The position numbers and the translations under genes were made by a program. 35,430 bases of DNA from Sphingobacterium alimentarium (GTDB lineage Bacteria > Bacteroidota > Bacteroidia > Sphingobacteriales > Sphingobacteriaceae). The notes under the pieces were generated by a model, which made no database searches, was not told the DNA's origin, and worked only from the letters and a program-made list of their open reading frames with translations. The stretch is taken from the NCBI RefSeq assembly GCF_004342685.1, contig NZ_SMBZ01000041.1, positions 1 through 35,430 of the forward strand, read 5' to 3'. How positions within the stretch are numbered: position 1 is the first letter of the stretch; each line of letters opens with the position of its first letter. Shown here piece after piece: positions 26,504 to 34,843 of the stretch.

Positions 26504-26560
26504 AAAGGATTCTAGTTGTATGTAAACAATTTTTTTAAACTAAGATATTTTTTATTAAGT

Positions 26561-28013
26561 ATGAATAGAAAAATTACAACTTATATTGTTAATCTAGAAA
26601 AAAGACAAGATCGTCGAGTTTTTATCGAAGAGGAGTTTAGAAAGCAATTTACGTCCATGATTTCTTTCGTGAAAAAGTATAAAGGTAAAGTTTCCTACAT
26701 CCTTGTTTACAGTTTAGAACGCTTCTCTCGTAATGATAACTCCATATGGCTCACTAATGAGTTGAGAAAGTTAGGGATCGAAATTGTTTCCGTCACACAG
26801 CCGATTGATACTTCTAACGCATCTGGACAGATGCAGCAGAAAATGCTTTTCCTGTTTGGTGAATTTGATAATCAACTTCGCCGACAAAAATGTATGGCAG
26901 GAATAAAGGAAATGCTTCTTAAGGGAGATTGGCCAACAAATCCGCCTATTGGCTATTAGAGAAAATGGGAAAAGGAAAATAGTTGTTAATGAAAAAGGTA
27001 GATTAATTAAACAGGCTTTTCAGTGGAAGGCAAATGAAAATATAACTGGAGAAGCTATCAGACATCGGCTTGCAGAGAAGGGGGTCAAGATTGGACGTAT
27101 GCAGATATCACGGGTACTGCATAATCCATTTTATTGTGGTTTAATGGTTCACAACATGTTGGAAGGAAAGGTTGTTGAGGGAAATCACGAACAGCTTATT
27201 ACTAAAGAGCTTTTCCTTCGTGTGAACGGCCTTATGAAAGATAATGCACATGGTTACACAATTAACGAAGAAAACGCTGCTATACCACTAAAACGCTTCG
27301 TAAATTGTGGTCATTGTGGTCAACCTCTACGAGGATACATTGTGAAAAAGAAAAATGTGCACTACTATAAATGCAATACGAAAGCGTGTAATAACAACAA
27401 GAATGCAAAAGACCTCAATAATATGTTTGTTAACATACTCGAGTCTTTTAAAATAGAAGCTACTACCGATGTTATGAAACTGATTAAAAAGCAGACGGTC
27501 GTTTTATTCAATCAGTTGACAGCTGATAAACAAAATGATCTTAAGCTTTTACAAAGCGAATGTTTAGAAATGGAAAAAAAGATAACTAGGTTGGAAGAAC
27601 GGTATATAGAAGAGGAGATAAACAAAGAGTTGTATAACAAATATCGAACACGCTATGTTAGAGAAAAGGAGGAAAATAAAGAAAAATTATGCAAGCTATC
27701 AAGACAAGTGTCGAACTTTGAAAAAAGCATAGCATTTACACTGAAATTCGCGCTTGAATTACCTTTAAAGTGGGTTTCGGCAGACTATAATACGAAGCAT
27801 CGTATACAATATCTCCTGTTCCCTAAAGGAATGAGTTATAGCAAAAAATCTAACGAATGTCGAACCGAGAAGATTAATTTGGTATTTTTGTATGTTGTTT
27901 ATTTTCAGCAAGTTATAACAAATAAAAAAAGAGGAATTCCAGAGTTAGGTCTGAATTTTTCCTCTTTTTCACATTGGGTACCTAGGGCGGGAATCGAACC
28001 CGCACTCCTTTAA
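26561..28013 (+). pseudogene. Chimeric GT25 start fused to frameshifted serine recombinase
   Basis: From ATG 26561 the first 20-29 residues (KITTYIVNLEKRQDRR) look like the start of a glycosyltransferase family 25 protein. Around 26645 the sequence turns, in frame, into a serine recombinase already past its first 60 or so residues: ILVYSLERFSRND, QMQQKMLFLFGEFDNQLRRQK. The catalytic Ser of the missing YxRVS segment is therefore gone. Near 26950 the frame shifts (PPIGY then AIRENGKRK; one base gained or two lost, for example one GCTAT unit). The recombinase domain continues (ISRVLHNPFYCGLM), then a zinc ribbon (NCGHCGQPL... YYKCNTKAC) and a coiled coil (about 27530-27720). The last 11 residues (VPRAGIEPALL) are read from tRNA-Leu. 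Inactive as a recombinase. Confidence 0.85.
27926..27969 (-). terminator. Bidirectional terminator after tRNA-Leu
   Basis: An 11-bp outer stem (AAAAAGAGGAA at 27926-27936 with its complement at 27959-27969) continues into a shorter inner stem with one bulge. Read on the minus strand it ends the tRNA-Gly/tRNA-Leu transcript, 10 nt after the tRNA; T-runs flank both sides, so it may also act on plus-strand transcripts. Confidence 0.75.
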
Positions 28014-28063
28014 CAGGAACAGGATTTTAAGTCCTGCGTGTCTACCAGTTCCACCACCTAGGC
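27979..28063 (-). tRNA. tRNA-Leu (anticodon TAA)
   Basis: 85 nt with acceptor GCCTAGG pairing CCTAGGT, a D arm (TGGTGGAACTGGTAGACACG), anticodon stem CAGGA/TCCTG around CTTAAAA, the long variable arm typical of Leu, and the T loop GGGTTCGATTCCC. No CCA is encoded. It reads UUA codons. The recombinase reading frame overlaps its 3' 35 bases, so this is the likely attachment site of the accessory region. Confidence 0.95.
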
Positions 28064-28071
28064 GACTCTGG

Positions 28072-28144
28072 AGCGAAAAACGAGATTCGAACTCGCGACC
28101 CCAACCTTGGCAAGGTTGTGCTCTACCAGCTGAGCTATTTTCGC
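28072..28144 (-). tRNA. tRNA-Gly (anticodon GCC)
   Basis: 73 nt with acceptor GCGAAAA/TTTTCGC, D arm TAGCTCAGCTGGTAGAGCA, anticodon stem CAACC/GGTTG around TTGCCAA and T loop GAGTTCGAATCTC. Discriminator T. Eight bases separate it from tRNA-Leu; the two share a promoter upstream and the terminator at 27926-27969. Confidence 0.96.
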
Positions 28145-28197
28145 TTATTGAAGTCTTTCAACTTGTCTGGACATCGCGTCCTTCCGATTTGATGATG

Positions 28198-28228
28198 CAA
28201 ATATAGAGGTATAATCCATTTCTGCAAA
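28198..28228 (-). promoter_or_regulatory. Promoter of the tRNA-Gly/tRNA-Leu operon
   Basis: TTTG (28228-28225), a 19-nt spacer and TATATTTG (28205-28198) on the minus strand match the Bacteroidota consensus exactly. The start would fall near 28191, about 47 nt before tRNA-Gly. Confidence 0.82.
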
Positions 28229-28660
28229 ATGTTTTTGAAATAAAATATAGCTTTTAAAGCCTTTGTAACCTCATATGTTTGATAATCAGTATGAATAATT
28301 TTAAATAAAATTACATTTTTGCTCTTCTTCTATCTATTACTATTTTTCTAAAATTTTCTAAAATATAAATTTCCGATTTGTCAAGTGTTATTTAACATTA
28401 TTATTGAGATTTTGTTACTCTAAATTTGTTTTGTGTGACTTTTAAATTTTTTTATTTAGTTTTTGTAATTAAAATATCAATATGTATCAATTTATATTGA
28501 AATAATTGTATTATTTTTATATGAAAATTAATGAAATCTATTTTTTTTGATGTTTTTTTTATTTATTTAAATAAAACATATGATTCATTTCTTGTATTAT
28601 GTGATAAAAATATAATATAATACAAAATCAACCTATTAAATCAATCTAAATACCAATTTT
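28229..28660. other. AT-rich gene-free stretch
   Basis: About 430 nt of very AT-rich sequence between the tRNA promoter and the truncated porin-like gene. Apart from homopolymer runs I see no gene, RNA fold or repeat. Confidence 0.6.
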
Positions 28661-29029
28661 ATGAGAAAAAAACTAATGCCTTTATCATTATTTATGATTA
28701 ATGCTTGTGCGTTTGCGCAAGAAAATGCCAATGGCATTGATATATCTGGTTCTGCAGATGCTTATTGGAAGTATGACTTCGCAAACCAAGAAAACATAAG
28801 CACTTATTTTGCGAATGATCACAATTCTATCTCGTTAGGTATGCTCGCTTTAGCAGTTAAGAAATCAACAGGCAAAGCTTCATTTGTCGGCGAGGTGTCT
28901 TTTGGTCCTCGGGGGCAATACCTGACTATTCCAAATGGAGACGGCACGGATGATAATAAGCTTTTCGTTATTAACTTCTTCAGTCTGGTAAGTTCCAGTA
29001 GCATTTTTTCCAGTTTTATAGATTTTTGA
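28661..29029 (+). pseudogene. 5' fragment of an outer-membrane beta-barrel (porin-like) gene
   Basis: Starts at ATG 28661 with a signal peptide ending in ACAFAQ, then DISGSADAYWKYDFANQ, NSISLGMLALAVKKSTGKASFVGEVSFGPRG. This is the N-terminus of the Bacteroidota outer-membrane beta-barrel family often labelled porin or DUF1597, usually over 300 residues. Homology ends near NGDGTDDN (about 28957); the remaining codons are the antisense of the endosialidase-chaperone-like gene. Roughly two thirds of the barrel is missing, so no functional porin is expected. Confidence 0.82.
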
Positions 29030-29284
29030 TTTTTTATCTACTATTTCTGTATTAGTATTTTCAATTACAAAACCATATTGCTTGCTTTTAGGAAGTTCAA
29101 AAGCTTTGTATTTGTCCGTATTAAAATTAAAAGTAACTGGCTTTAAGTTATTTATAATATTTATGGGTTCAGAAATAGTTTCAATATTTACTTTCAATTC
29201 TTTTTCATCTACTCGTTGCTGTGCATTTGCAGTGTACACAAATCCCATAATTGCGCCAATAATGACGAATGATTTTATTTTCAT
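28880..29284 (-). pseudogene. Truncated S74 (endosialidase chaperone-like) tail protein gene
   Basis: From ATG 29284 the protein has a signal peptide (about 1-21, ending ANAQ) and then LKPVTFNFNTDKYKAFELPKSKQYGFVIENTNTE...VNNEKL. The LKPVTF(N/Y)... pattern and QYGFVA-type strand are characteristic of the peptidase S74 intramolecular chaperone domain of secreted tail-fibre-like proteins, common in Bacteroidota. The conserved continuation (VNNEKLIPLLVEAIKEQ...) and its coiled coil are lost: after KLI the frame runs into the antisense of the porin fragment. The junction lies at 28958-28964. The N-terminal region of such proteins is normally longer, so this was a short family member. Confidence 0.78.
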
Positions 29285-29341
29285 AATGATAAATTTTAAT
29301 AATAAATTGTTGTAATAAGCTAAACTTGAGAAAGATTAAAG

Positions 29342-29650
29342 TTAAGCTTCGAAGTTGGGAGGAGGATAATGCAGTTGAAAATGTATTAAGGGTAATGGAG
29401 TTTTTCGTTCATCAAAATCCAAATCATTACTGATAATGCCAAAAGATATGATATAAGGACTTTCAATTAAGACTTGAGGTTCGGTTTCAAATTGCTTTTC
29501 TACTTCTTTTGTTTCCTTTTCTGTATGATTATTCTCATTCAATTCTATCTGATGGGGTCTATCCGAATTAAAAATATAGGAGGTCGTCTTTATTGACATC
29601 GCTGCCAACAGCAAAAGAGATACTATATATGGAAATACATAATTATGCAT
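29342..29650 (-). CDS. Small membrane-anchored hypothetical protein
   Basis: 102 residues with one N-terminal hydrophobic segment (residues about 5-26), either a signal anchor or an uncleaved signal, then a Glu/Asn-rich hydrophilic part (ENNHTEKETKEVEKQFETE) and a C-terminus rich in Pro and His (LPLIHFQLHYPPPNF). No Cys. I do not recognise a family. It precedes the truncated S74 gene on the same strand by 57 nt and might have shared its transcript. Evidence for a real gene is moderate: signal-like start, no overlapping alternative, sensible composition. Confidence 0.55.
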   Translation of the reverse strand: MHNYVFPYIVSLLLLAAMSIKTTSYIFNSDRPHQIELNENNHTEKETKEVEKQFETEPQVLIESPYIISFGIISNDLDFDERKTPLPLIHFQLHYPPPNFEA

Positions 29651-29745
29651 ATTAACCTTAACCTATTTGTCTAAATCTGATTTGTAAAAATAAGAAAAAT
29701 ATAATTTATAATTGTTTCTAAGTGATTCATTTAGTCATCTGATTA

Positions 29746-30231
29746 TCAAGAATTCTTTCGATTTAATCTTTGAAAGATAAGATCATTTTCATAGCCTTTG
29801 GACTGTAGGTACCGCATCAATTTGGCTTTCTCAGAAAGGCTGAGTGAATCGGCCTGGCTGCCTATTTTTTTTTGAATTAAAGTATCCAAATTTTCTTCAT
29901 ATTCATCCAAATCAATTTCACGTAAAGCAATTTTAATCAAGGGGGAGGAAATACGCTTCGCTTTGAGGTGCTGGATTATTTTCACCTTTCCCCACTTTTT
30001 TATGCGGAATTTTCCACGGACGAAGGCTTTAGCAAAACGCTCCTCATTCAAAAAGTTTTCGGTGATAAGTTCTGCAATTATGTTTTCGACATCTTCGCTA
30101 TGCAAGCCCCAGGTATAAAGTTTGTCTCGCACTTCTTGCTGCGCACGCTCTTGATAAGCACAAAAACTCTCCATCTTAAGCTTTGCTTGCTTGGGTGTAT
30201 ATTTCTTTTTATTTCCCTCGAATTCATCCAT
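29746..30231 (-). CDS. recX: Regulatory protein RecX
   Basis: 161 residues, all helical, made of three-helix RecX repeats: YTPKQAKLKMESFCAYQERAQQEVRDKL, then ENFLNEERFAKAFVRGKFRIKKWGKVKIIQHLKAK, then the terminal SEKAKLMRYLQSKGYENDLIFQRL. The segment LNEERFAKAFVRGK and the K-WG-KI-LK pattern are the family signature. RecX binds RecA filaments and modulates recombination and the SOS response. recA itself is not in this window. It is divergent from murF-alr, with 68 nt between the two starts. Confidence 0.92.
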   Translation of the reverse strand: MDEFEGNKKKYTPKQAKLKMESFCAYQERAQQEVRDKLYTWGLHSEDVENIIAELITENFLNEERFAKAFVRGKFRIKKWGKVKIIQHLKAKRISSPLIKIALREIDLDEYEENLDTLIQKKIGSQADSLSLSEKAKLMRYLQSKGYENDLIFQRLNRKNS

Positions 30232-30299
30232 ATTACAAATCTTGAAAAAATGATAGACTTATTAAAAATATTGGTGAAATTTGTCCTAATAATAGTCAT

Positions 30300-32729
30300 A
30301 TGTACGAGATAACGCAAATTATAGATTTTCTAAACCCCATTCAAAGTCACGTTGTCAATCCTTCGTCATCAATTGATAGCCTTGCATATGATTCACGCAA
30401 GCTGCATGCGGGTCAACGGGGGTTGTTTTTTGCCCTGAAGGGGCAGCAAGATGGCCATAAATATGTGGCGGATGCCTACCGGAAAGGGGTGCGAAATTTT
30501 GTCCTTTCGGATTTGAATTTTAATATTTCTGCGTACACTGAGGCCAATTTTATATGGGTGAAAGACACTGTGCGTGCATTGCAGCATGTCGCCGCGATGC
30601 ATCGGTCGCATATTCACATACCGGTAGTTGGTATCACGGGAAGCAATGGGAAGACTATTGTCAAAGAGTGGCTGGCGCAGTTACTCAAGGCGGATAGAAA
30701 AGTATATCAAAGTCCCAAAAGTTACAACTCACAGATAGGGGTTCCTATTTCACTGTGGCATATGTCCAATGATTATGATATAGCGTTGATCGAAGCAGGT
30801 ATTAGCACGGTAGGTGAGATGACACATTTGGAGCAAATTATTCAACCAACGTGGGGTATTTTTACTTCTTTTGGAACAGCTCATCAAGAAGGTTTTACCT
30901 CTACAACAGTAAAATTTGAGGAGAAATGGCAGTTGTTCCGCCAAGTAGAAAAAATAATAGCACCCTCTACCCATATTCCCGAAAATGTTTTGGGTGATGA
31001 AAGGATCATTAGGTGGGGAACGCAGGATACGGCTAAATTGCGAATAAAAAACATTGAGCAATTAGCAGATTCGTATCATGTGCAAGGATGCTATCAGGGT
31101 ATTTTATACAGTTGGAAAGTGCCCTTTACGGACAAAGGTTCCCTGGAAAATTGTCTTACCTGTATGCTTGTACTTTTGGAATTGGGGTATAGCATGGAGG
31201 TTATCAGCGAAAGAATTCTATTATTGAGACCATTGGATATGCGTCTGAAATTGAAAAAAGGCAAGCACAACAGCAGTATCATCGATGATAGCTATTCCAA
31301 CGACCTTGCTTCGCTAAACATTGCTTTGGATTTTTTGAATCAGCAAAATCAATTTAAGTATAAGAAGTTGGTTTTAAGTGATTTTGAAGGGGAAGAATGG
31401 ACGCCGCGTTTCGAGCATAAGCTTCAAAATCTATTGATGCGTATCGATTTGGAAGAACTGTTGTTGGTAGGAGAGCGTTTTCGTGATTTTACGTTGTCTA
31501 CAGATGCCAAAATTCAAGTTTTCGAGTCTACAGCAGCACTTTTGGCAAGTTATAATAGCCTAGACTTCTCGGATAGTGTGGTGCTGATAAAGGGTGCCCG
31601 AAAATATCATCTTGAGGAGCTGAGTAAGCGGCTGACGCAACAATCCCATGAGACCGTGATGCAGATTAATTTAAAAGCTATTGAAAATAATTTGCGACAA
31701 TATCGTTCGAAGTTAGAGCCTTCAACCAAACTCATGGCGATGGTTAAAGCGTTTTCATATGGTAGTGGATCTTTTGAAATCGCGAATATTTTGCAATTTA
31801 ATAATGTTGACTATTTAACCGTGGCGTTTGTTGATGAAGGAAGCGAGTTGCGTCGTGCTGGTGTTAAACTTCCCATTATGGTGCTTAGTCCGCATGAAAG
31901 TACTTTCGAAGATATTATTTTATATAATATTGAACCAGAGATATATTCTATAAAGATATTAAAAGCTTTTATTCACTTTTTGAAAGGAAAAGAACTGAGC
32001 GCCTATCCCATCCATATCAAATTGGATACAGGTATGCATAGACTCGGATTTTGTGAAAGTGAGATAGATTTATTGTTAGATACTTTAGAAAATCAATCTC
32101 AGGTCAAGATTCAATCTGTTTTCTCCCATCTTGTGGGGGCAGGTGACACACATTTTAGCAGCTTTACACAAGAGCAGATTCATTTGTATCAAAATATGGT
32201 GCATCGAATAAAATCTACAATAGGATATGATTTTATTCGTCATATTTGTAACACGTCAGGAATTGTCCATCATCCAGAGGCGCATTTGGATATGGTCCGT
32301 TTGGGGATAGGATTATATGGTTATGATGCAAACTCTGGAATGGATTTGGAGGAAATCAGTGTGCTAAAAACGACGATTACACAAATTAAGCGTTTGCCTC
32401 AGGACGAAACTATAGGGTACGATCGCAAAGGAGTGCTCCAGCGAGACTCTGTAATTGCAACGGTAAAAATCGGGTATGCAGATGGATACAGCAGACGATT
32501 TGGAAATGGCGTAGGCAAAATGCTCATCAATGGGAAACAGGCGCCTACCATTGGCAATATATGTATGGATATGTGTATGCTGGATATAACAGGTATCGAG
32601 GCGCAGGAAGGTGATGAAGTAGTGGTTTTTCCAGACTTGCTTGAGGCGGCTCATCAGATCGGAACTATACCCTATGAATTGCTGACGGGCATATCCTCTC
32701 GCGTAAAACGAATATATTATTACGAATAA
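30300..32729 (+). CDS. Bifunctional MurF ligase / alanine racemase
   Basis: An 809-residue fusion characteristic of Bacteroidota. Residues 1-440 are UDP-MurNAc-tripeptide:D-Ala-D-Ala ligase, with DSRK in the N-terminal UDP-binding domain and the ATP loop GITGSNGKT (111-119). Residues about 452-809 are a fold-III alanine racemase: PLP Lys483 in MVKAFSYGSG, HIKLDTGMHRLGF, FSHLVGAGD, DMVRLGIGLYGYD, the second catalytic residue in GYADGYSRRFGNG and IGNICMDMCMLD. Together they make D-Ala and add D-Ala-D-Ala to the muropeptide. The racemase loop reads KAFSYG rather than the usual KADAYG. The gene starts with ATG 30300 and is followed by the DUF502 gene after 16 nt. Confidence 0.96.
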   Translation: MYEITQIIDFLNPIQSHVVNPSSSIDSLAYDSRKLHAGQRGLFFALKGQQDGHKYVADAYRKGVRNFVLSDLNFNISAYTEANFIWVKDTVRALQHVAAMHRSHIHIPVVGITGSNGKTIVKEWLAQLLKADRKVYQSPKSYNSQIGVPISLWHMSNDYDIALIEAGISTVGEMTHLEQIIQPTWGIFTSFGTAHQEGFTSTTVKFEEKWQLFRQVEKIIAPSTHIPENVLGDERIIRWGTQDTAKLRIKNIEQLADSYHVQGCYQGILYSWKVPFTDKGSLENCLTCMLVLLELGYSMEVISERILLLRPLDMRLKLKKGKHNSSIIDDSYSNDLASLNIALDFLNQQNQFKYKKLVLSDFEGEEWTPRFEHKLQNLLMRIDLEELLLVGERFRDFTLSTDAKIQVFESTAALLASYNSLDFSDSVVLIKGARKYHLEELSKRLTQQSHETVMQINLKAIENNLRQYRSKLEPSTKLMAMVKAFSYGSGSFEIANILQFNNVDYLTVAFVDEGSELRRAGVKLPIMVLSPHESTFEDIILYNIEPEIYSIKILKAFIHFLKGKELSAYPIHIKLDTGMHRLGFCESEIDLLLDTLENQSQVKIQSVFSHLVGAGDTHFSSFTQEQIHLYQNMVHRIKSTIGYDFIRHICNTSGIVHHPEAHLDMVRLGIGLYGYDANSGMDLEEISVLKTTITQIKRLPQDETIGYDRKGVLQRDSVIATVKIGYADGYSRRFGNGVGKMLINGKQAPTIGNICMDMCMLDITGIEAQEGDEVVVFPDLLEAAHQIGTIPYELLTGISSRVKRIYYYE

Positions 32730-32745
32730 TCAACTACGATAAGCA

Positions 32746-33342
32746 ATGCTAAAAAAATTTTTTCAACGAATTTTATACTATTTAATTAAAGGAATTTTAG
32801 TGATTGCGCCTCTGGCAGGTGCAATATTCTTGATTCTTTGGATTTTTGCATCCTTAGACAATGCACTAAATATTTCACAGCACTTGCTGGAAGACGGGGA
32901 GGGTAGACCGCTTTATATTCCGGGTATAGGGATTCTTACGGTCATTCTAATATTGATTTTTGTAGGTTTTGTATTTACGACTTTCGTTACCGAACCTATT
33001 CGTGAATGGATAAAACGAACAATAAATCGTATTCCATTGTTCAATACATTGTATTCTTCGATCAAAGACTTCACAGAAGCTTTTGTGGGAGATGCTAAAA
33101 AGTTCAATGAGCCGGTGTTGGTAAAAGTGAATGAAATGGGCTTAAAGAAGATTGGTTTTTTGACTCAACGAGACTTAAAAATTTTGGGATTAGAAGGTGA
33201 AGTAATAGTTTATTTTCCTTACTCTTATTCCTTTGCTGGTCAAATAGTAGTGGTAGAAGCTAAGCACGTTCAAAAACTTAATATGTCGGCGACAGATGCG
33301 ATGAAGTTGGTCGTTTCGGGTGGTGTATCAGGATTGGATTAA
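32746..33342 (+). CDS. DUF502 family membrane protein
   Basis: 198 residues with two N-terminal membrane helices (about 12-35 and 60-82) and a soluble C-terminal domain. The sequence IPLFNTLYSSIKDFTEAF between helix and domain, FLTQRDL and the late VVVEAKHVQKLNMSATDAMKLVVSGG are recognised conserved blocks of the family. Function is not established. Two bases separate it from the next gene, and it follows murF-alr by 16, so a three-gene unit is likely. Confidence 0.88.
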   Translation: MLKKFFQRILYYLIKGILVIAPLAGAIFLILWIFASLDNALNISQHLLEDGEGRPLYIPGIGILTVILILIFVGFVFTTFVTEPIREWIKRTINRIPLFNTLYSSIKDFTEAFVGDAKKFNEPVLVKVNEMGLKKIGFLTQRDLKILGLEGEVIVYFPYSYSFAGQIVVVEAKHVQKLNMSATDAMKLVVSGGVSGLD

Positions 33343-33344
33343 AT

Positions 33345-33935
33345 ATGGTAAACTTTATTTCCAAGCTTTTTAAAAATGATCAAGTAATAGATCCTGAAAG
33401 GTTACACCTTGAAGCTGAAGGTAGTGTACATCGCGTGATATACGATAAGTATTTATTGCAGACTGCATTGCAGCAGGATGGGCTGGGCGTAGTGGAAAAA
33501 TATTTGGGTCAAGCATTAGCAATTGATTATACGAAAATATATGATTTGAACGAGGAAATGTTGCTATTGCAAGATTATATAGCTTCTTATAAAGCTCTAT
33601 TTCCACAGGATTTTTACATAAAGTTTGACATTCAAAAAAAAGATGCTCAAGAAATAAAAATATATCCTTTTATATTGTTTCCGTTGGTGCAGAATGCGAT
33701 CGTACATGGTTATAATAGCATGGAAAAATATCCCATTCGTATCAGAATTCAAGTAATAGGAGGGGAAATTAAGCTTGAAGTGAGTAATAGGGTTAATCAT
33801 TACTTAACGAATCAAGGAGAGAATGAAATAATTAATTATTATAAAAGTCGATTAGGTTTGCTTTATAGCAATGATCATGATTTGATTATAAACAGCAATA
33901 GCAATATTTTCAAATCAACATTAATCTTAGGGTAA
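33345..33935 (+). CDS. LytS/YehU-type histidine kinase-like ATPase protein without sensor
   Basis: 196 residues, soluble. The middle (about residues 55-130) resembles the end of the dimerisation region and the ATP-binding part of LytS-class sensor kinases: LNEEMLLLQDYIASYKALFPQDFYIKF, then PFILFPLVQNAIVHGYN, which contains the N-box Asn. The C-terminus, YYKSRLGLLYSNDHDLIINSNSN, matches the end of the same fold. There is no membrane region, no His box of the normal type and no clear G boxes, so kinase activity is doubtful. It might be a degenerate partner of a LytTR regulator elsewhere. It is coupled to DUF502 with two bases between. Confidence 0.6.
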   Translation: MVNFISKLFKNDQVIDPERLHLEAEGSVHRVIYDKYLLQTALQQDGLGVVEKYLGQALAIDYTKIYDLNEEMLLLQDYIASYKALFPQDFYIKFDIQKKDAQEIKIYPFILFPLVQNAIVHGYNSMEKYPIRIRIQVIGGEIKLEVSNRVNHYLTNQGENEIINYYKSRLGLLYSNDHDLIINSNSNIFKSTLILG

Positions 33936-34031
33936 CAATATTGCTTATTTCTTTGCGTTATTCTTTACTTTAATTATCGATTTTTATATATTTACTAGAA
34001 CAAGGACAGTCAGTGTCGGATCTAAACTTAA

Positions 34032-34304
34032 ATGCATATGATAGGAACATTAATCGAAAAGGAAGATATAGTTAATCACAAAATAATAGCCGCTCCACAG
34101 GATAAATCCGAAGAACTCAAAAGTAAATTGAGCGATGCTCAACGGTTAGGTAATGAATTTAAGTCTAAGGCCTCTATCGTATTTAATACAGTGGATGGCC
34201 CGCTACGCGTGGAGACTACAGTATGGTCTGCAACGGATAAGTATGTACAGATTAAAAGTGGTGTACTCATCCCATTACCAGCTATCATACAAGTGGAATT
34301 TTAA
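34032..34304 (+). CDS. Conserved small protein of unknown function
   Basis: 90 residues, no signal peptide or membrane segment, mostly beta-strand in the second half (VRVETTVWSATDKYVQIKSGVLIPLPAIIQVEF-like), with a charged helix before it. I have the impression that this small family is kept in Sphingobacteria, but no role is known. The strand-rich end could be an SH3-like or PilZ-like fold. Two in-frame starts exist, 34032 and 34038 (MIGTLIEKED); either is possible. A strong terminator follows. Confidence 0.7.
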   Translation: MHMIGTLIEKEDIVNHKIIAAPQDKSEELKSKLSDAQRLGNEFKSKASIVFNTVDGPLRVETTVWSATDKYVQIKSGVLIPLPAIIQVEF

Positions 34305-34320
34305 TGTGTTAGTTAACTAA

Positions 34321-34356
34321 TAATAAAGCCTTTGTGATTACACAAAGGCTTTATTA
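34321..34356. terminator. Bidirectional hairpin terminator
   Basis: A perfect 16-bp stem (34321-34336 with 34341-34356), loop ATTA, then a T-rich tail on the plus strand. It serves the small gene at 34032 and probably also ends the minus-strand unit to its right. Confidence 0.88.
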
Positions 34357-34428
34357 TTTTATAAATTCTTCTGCCTATTAGGCTAACTACTTTTCGTGAA
34401 CAGCATGAATAGGGTGCGCCTTAGCCAT

Positions 34429-34842
34429 TTACTCTGTAGGAGTAACCAATTTTTTAGAATGATTGACATCAAGTACAGGAACCAAGCCTTCAGCAGGCAT
34501 ATAAATGATTTGTGGTAAATCACCTTTGTCTGCCAACTTCTCCAATGTACGGATGAACAGGTATTGGTTATAGATCGAATTGAGCGAGCCATTTTCCAAT
34601 TTCATGGCCTGCGCCATTCCTTTTGCTCGTTCTACTTCCGCTTGGGCATTCAGTTTTTCGGCTTCTAGTCTAGCCCGTGCTTCTTCAATCAGAATCTTAC
34701 GGTTTTGTTCGGCTTTGGCCATTTCGGCCTTGCCAGCCATTTCTTGTTGCCATACGTTGTACAGTGGTAACCCAAACATCAAAATGCCGATAATTATCAC
34801 GACGACAACGAGTATTAATCCAATTGGTTTTGTATTGTTCAT
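34429..34842 (-). CDS. Stomatin/SPFH-like coiled-coil membrane protein, short form
   Basis: 137 residues: one N-terminal membrane helix (about 7-28), then a Glu/Ala/Lys-rich helix (about 33-82; EMAGKAEMAKAEQNRKILIEEARARLEAEKLNAQ broken here into its characteristic AEMAKAEQNRK and AEVERAKGMAQA parts) and a C-terminal domain ending near DVNHSKK. The helix resembles the coiled coil that follows the SPFH/band 7 domain in prohibitin and HflK/HflC proteins, but the SPFH domain itself is absent. Such short relatives occur in Bacteroidota. One base separates its start from the end of the GNAT gene, so the two are coupled. Confidence 0.7.
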   Translation of the reverse strand: MNNTKPIGLILVVVVIIIGILMFGLPLYNVWQQEMAGKAEMAKAEQNRKILIEEARARLEAEKLNAQAEVERAKGMAQAMKLENGSLNSIYNQYLFIRTLEKLADKGDLPQIIYMPAEGLVPVLDVNHSKKLVTPTE

Positions 34843-34843
34843 T

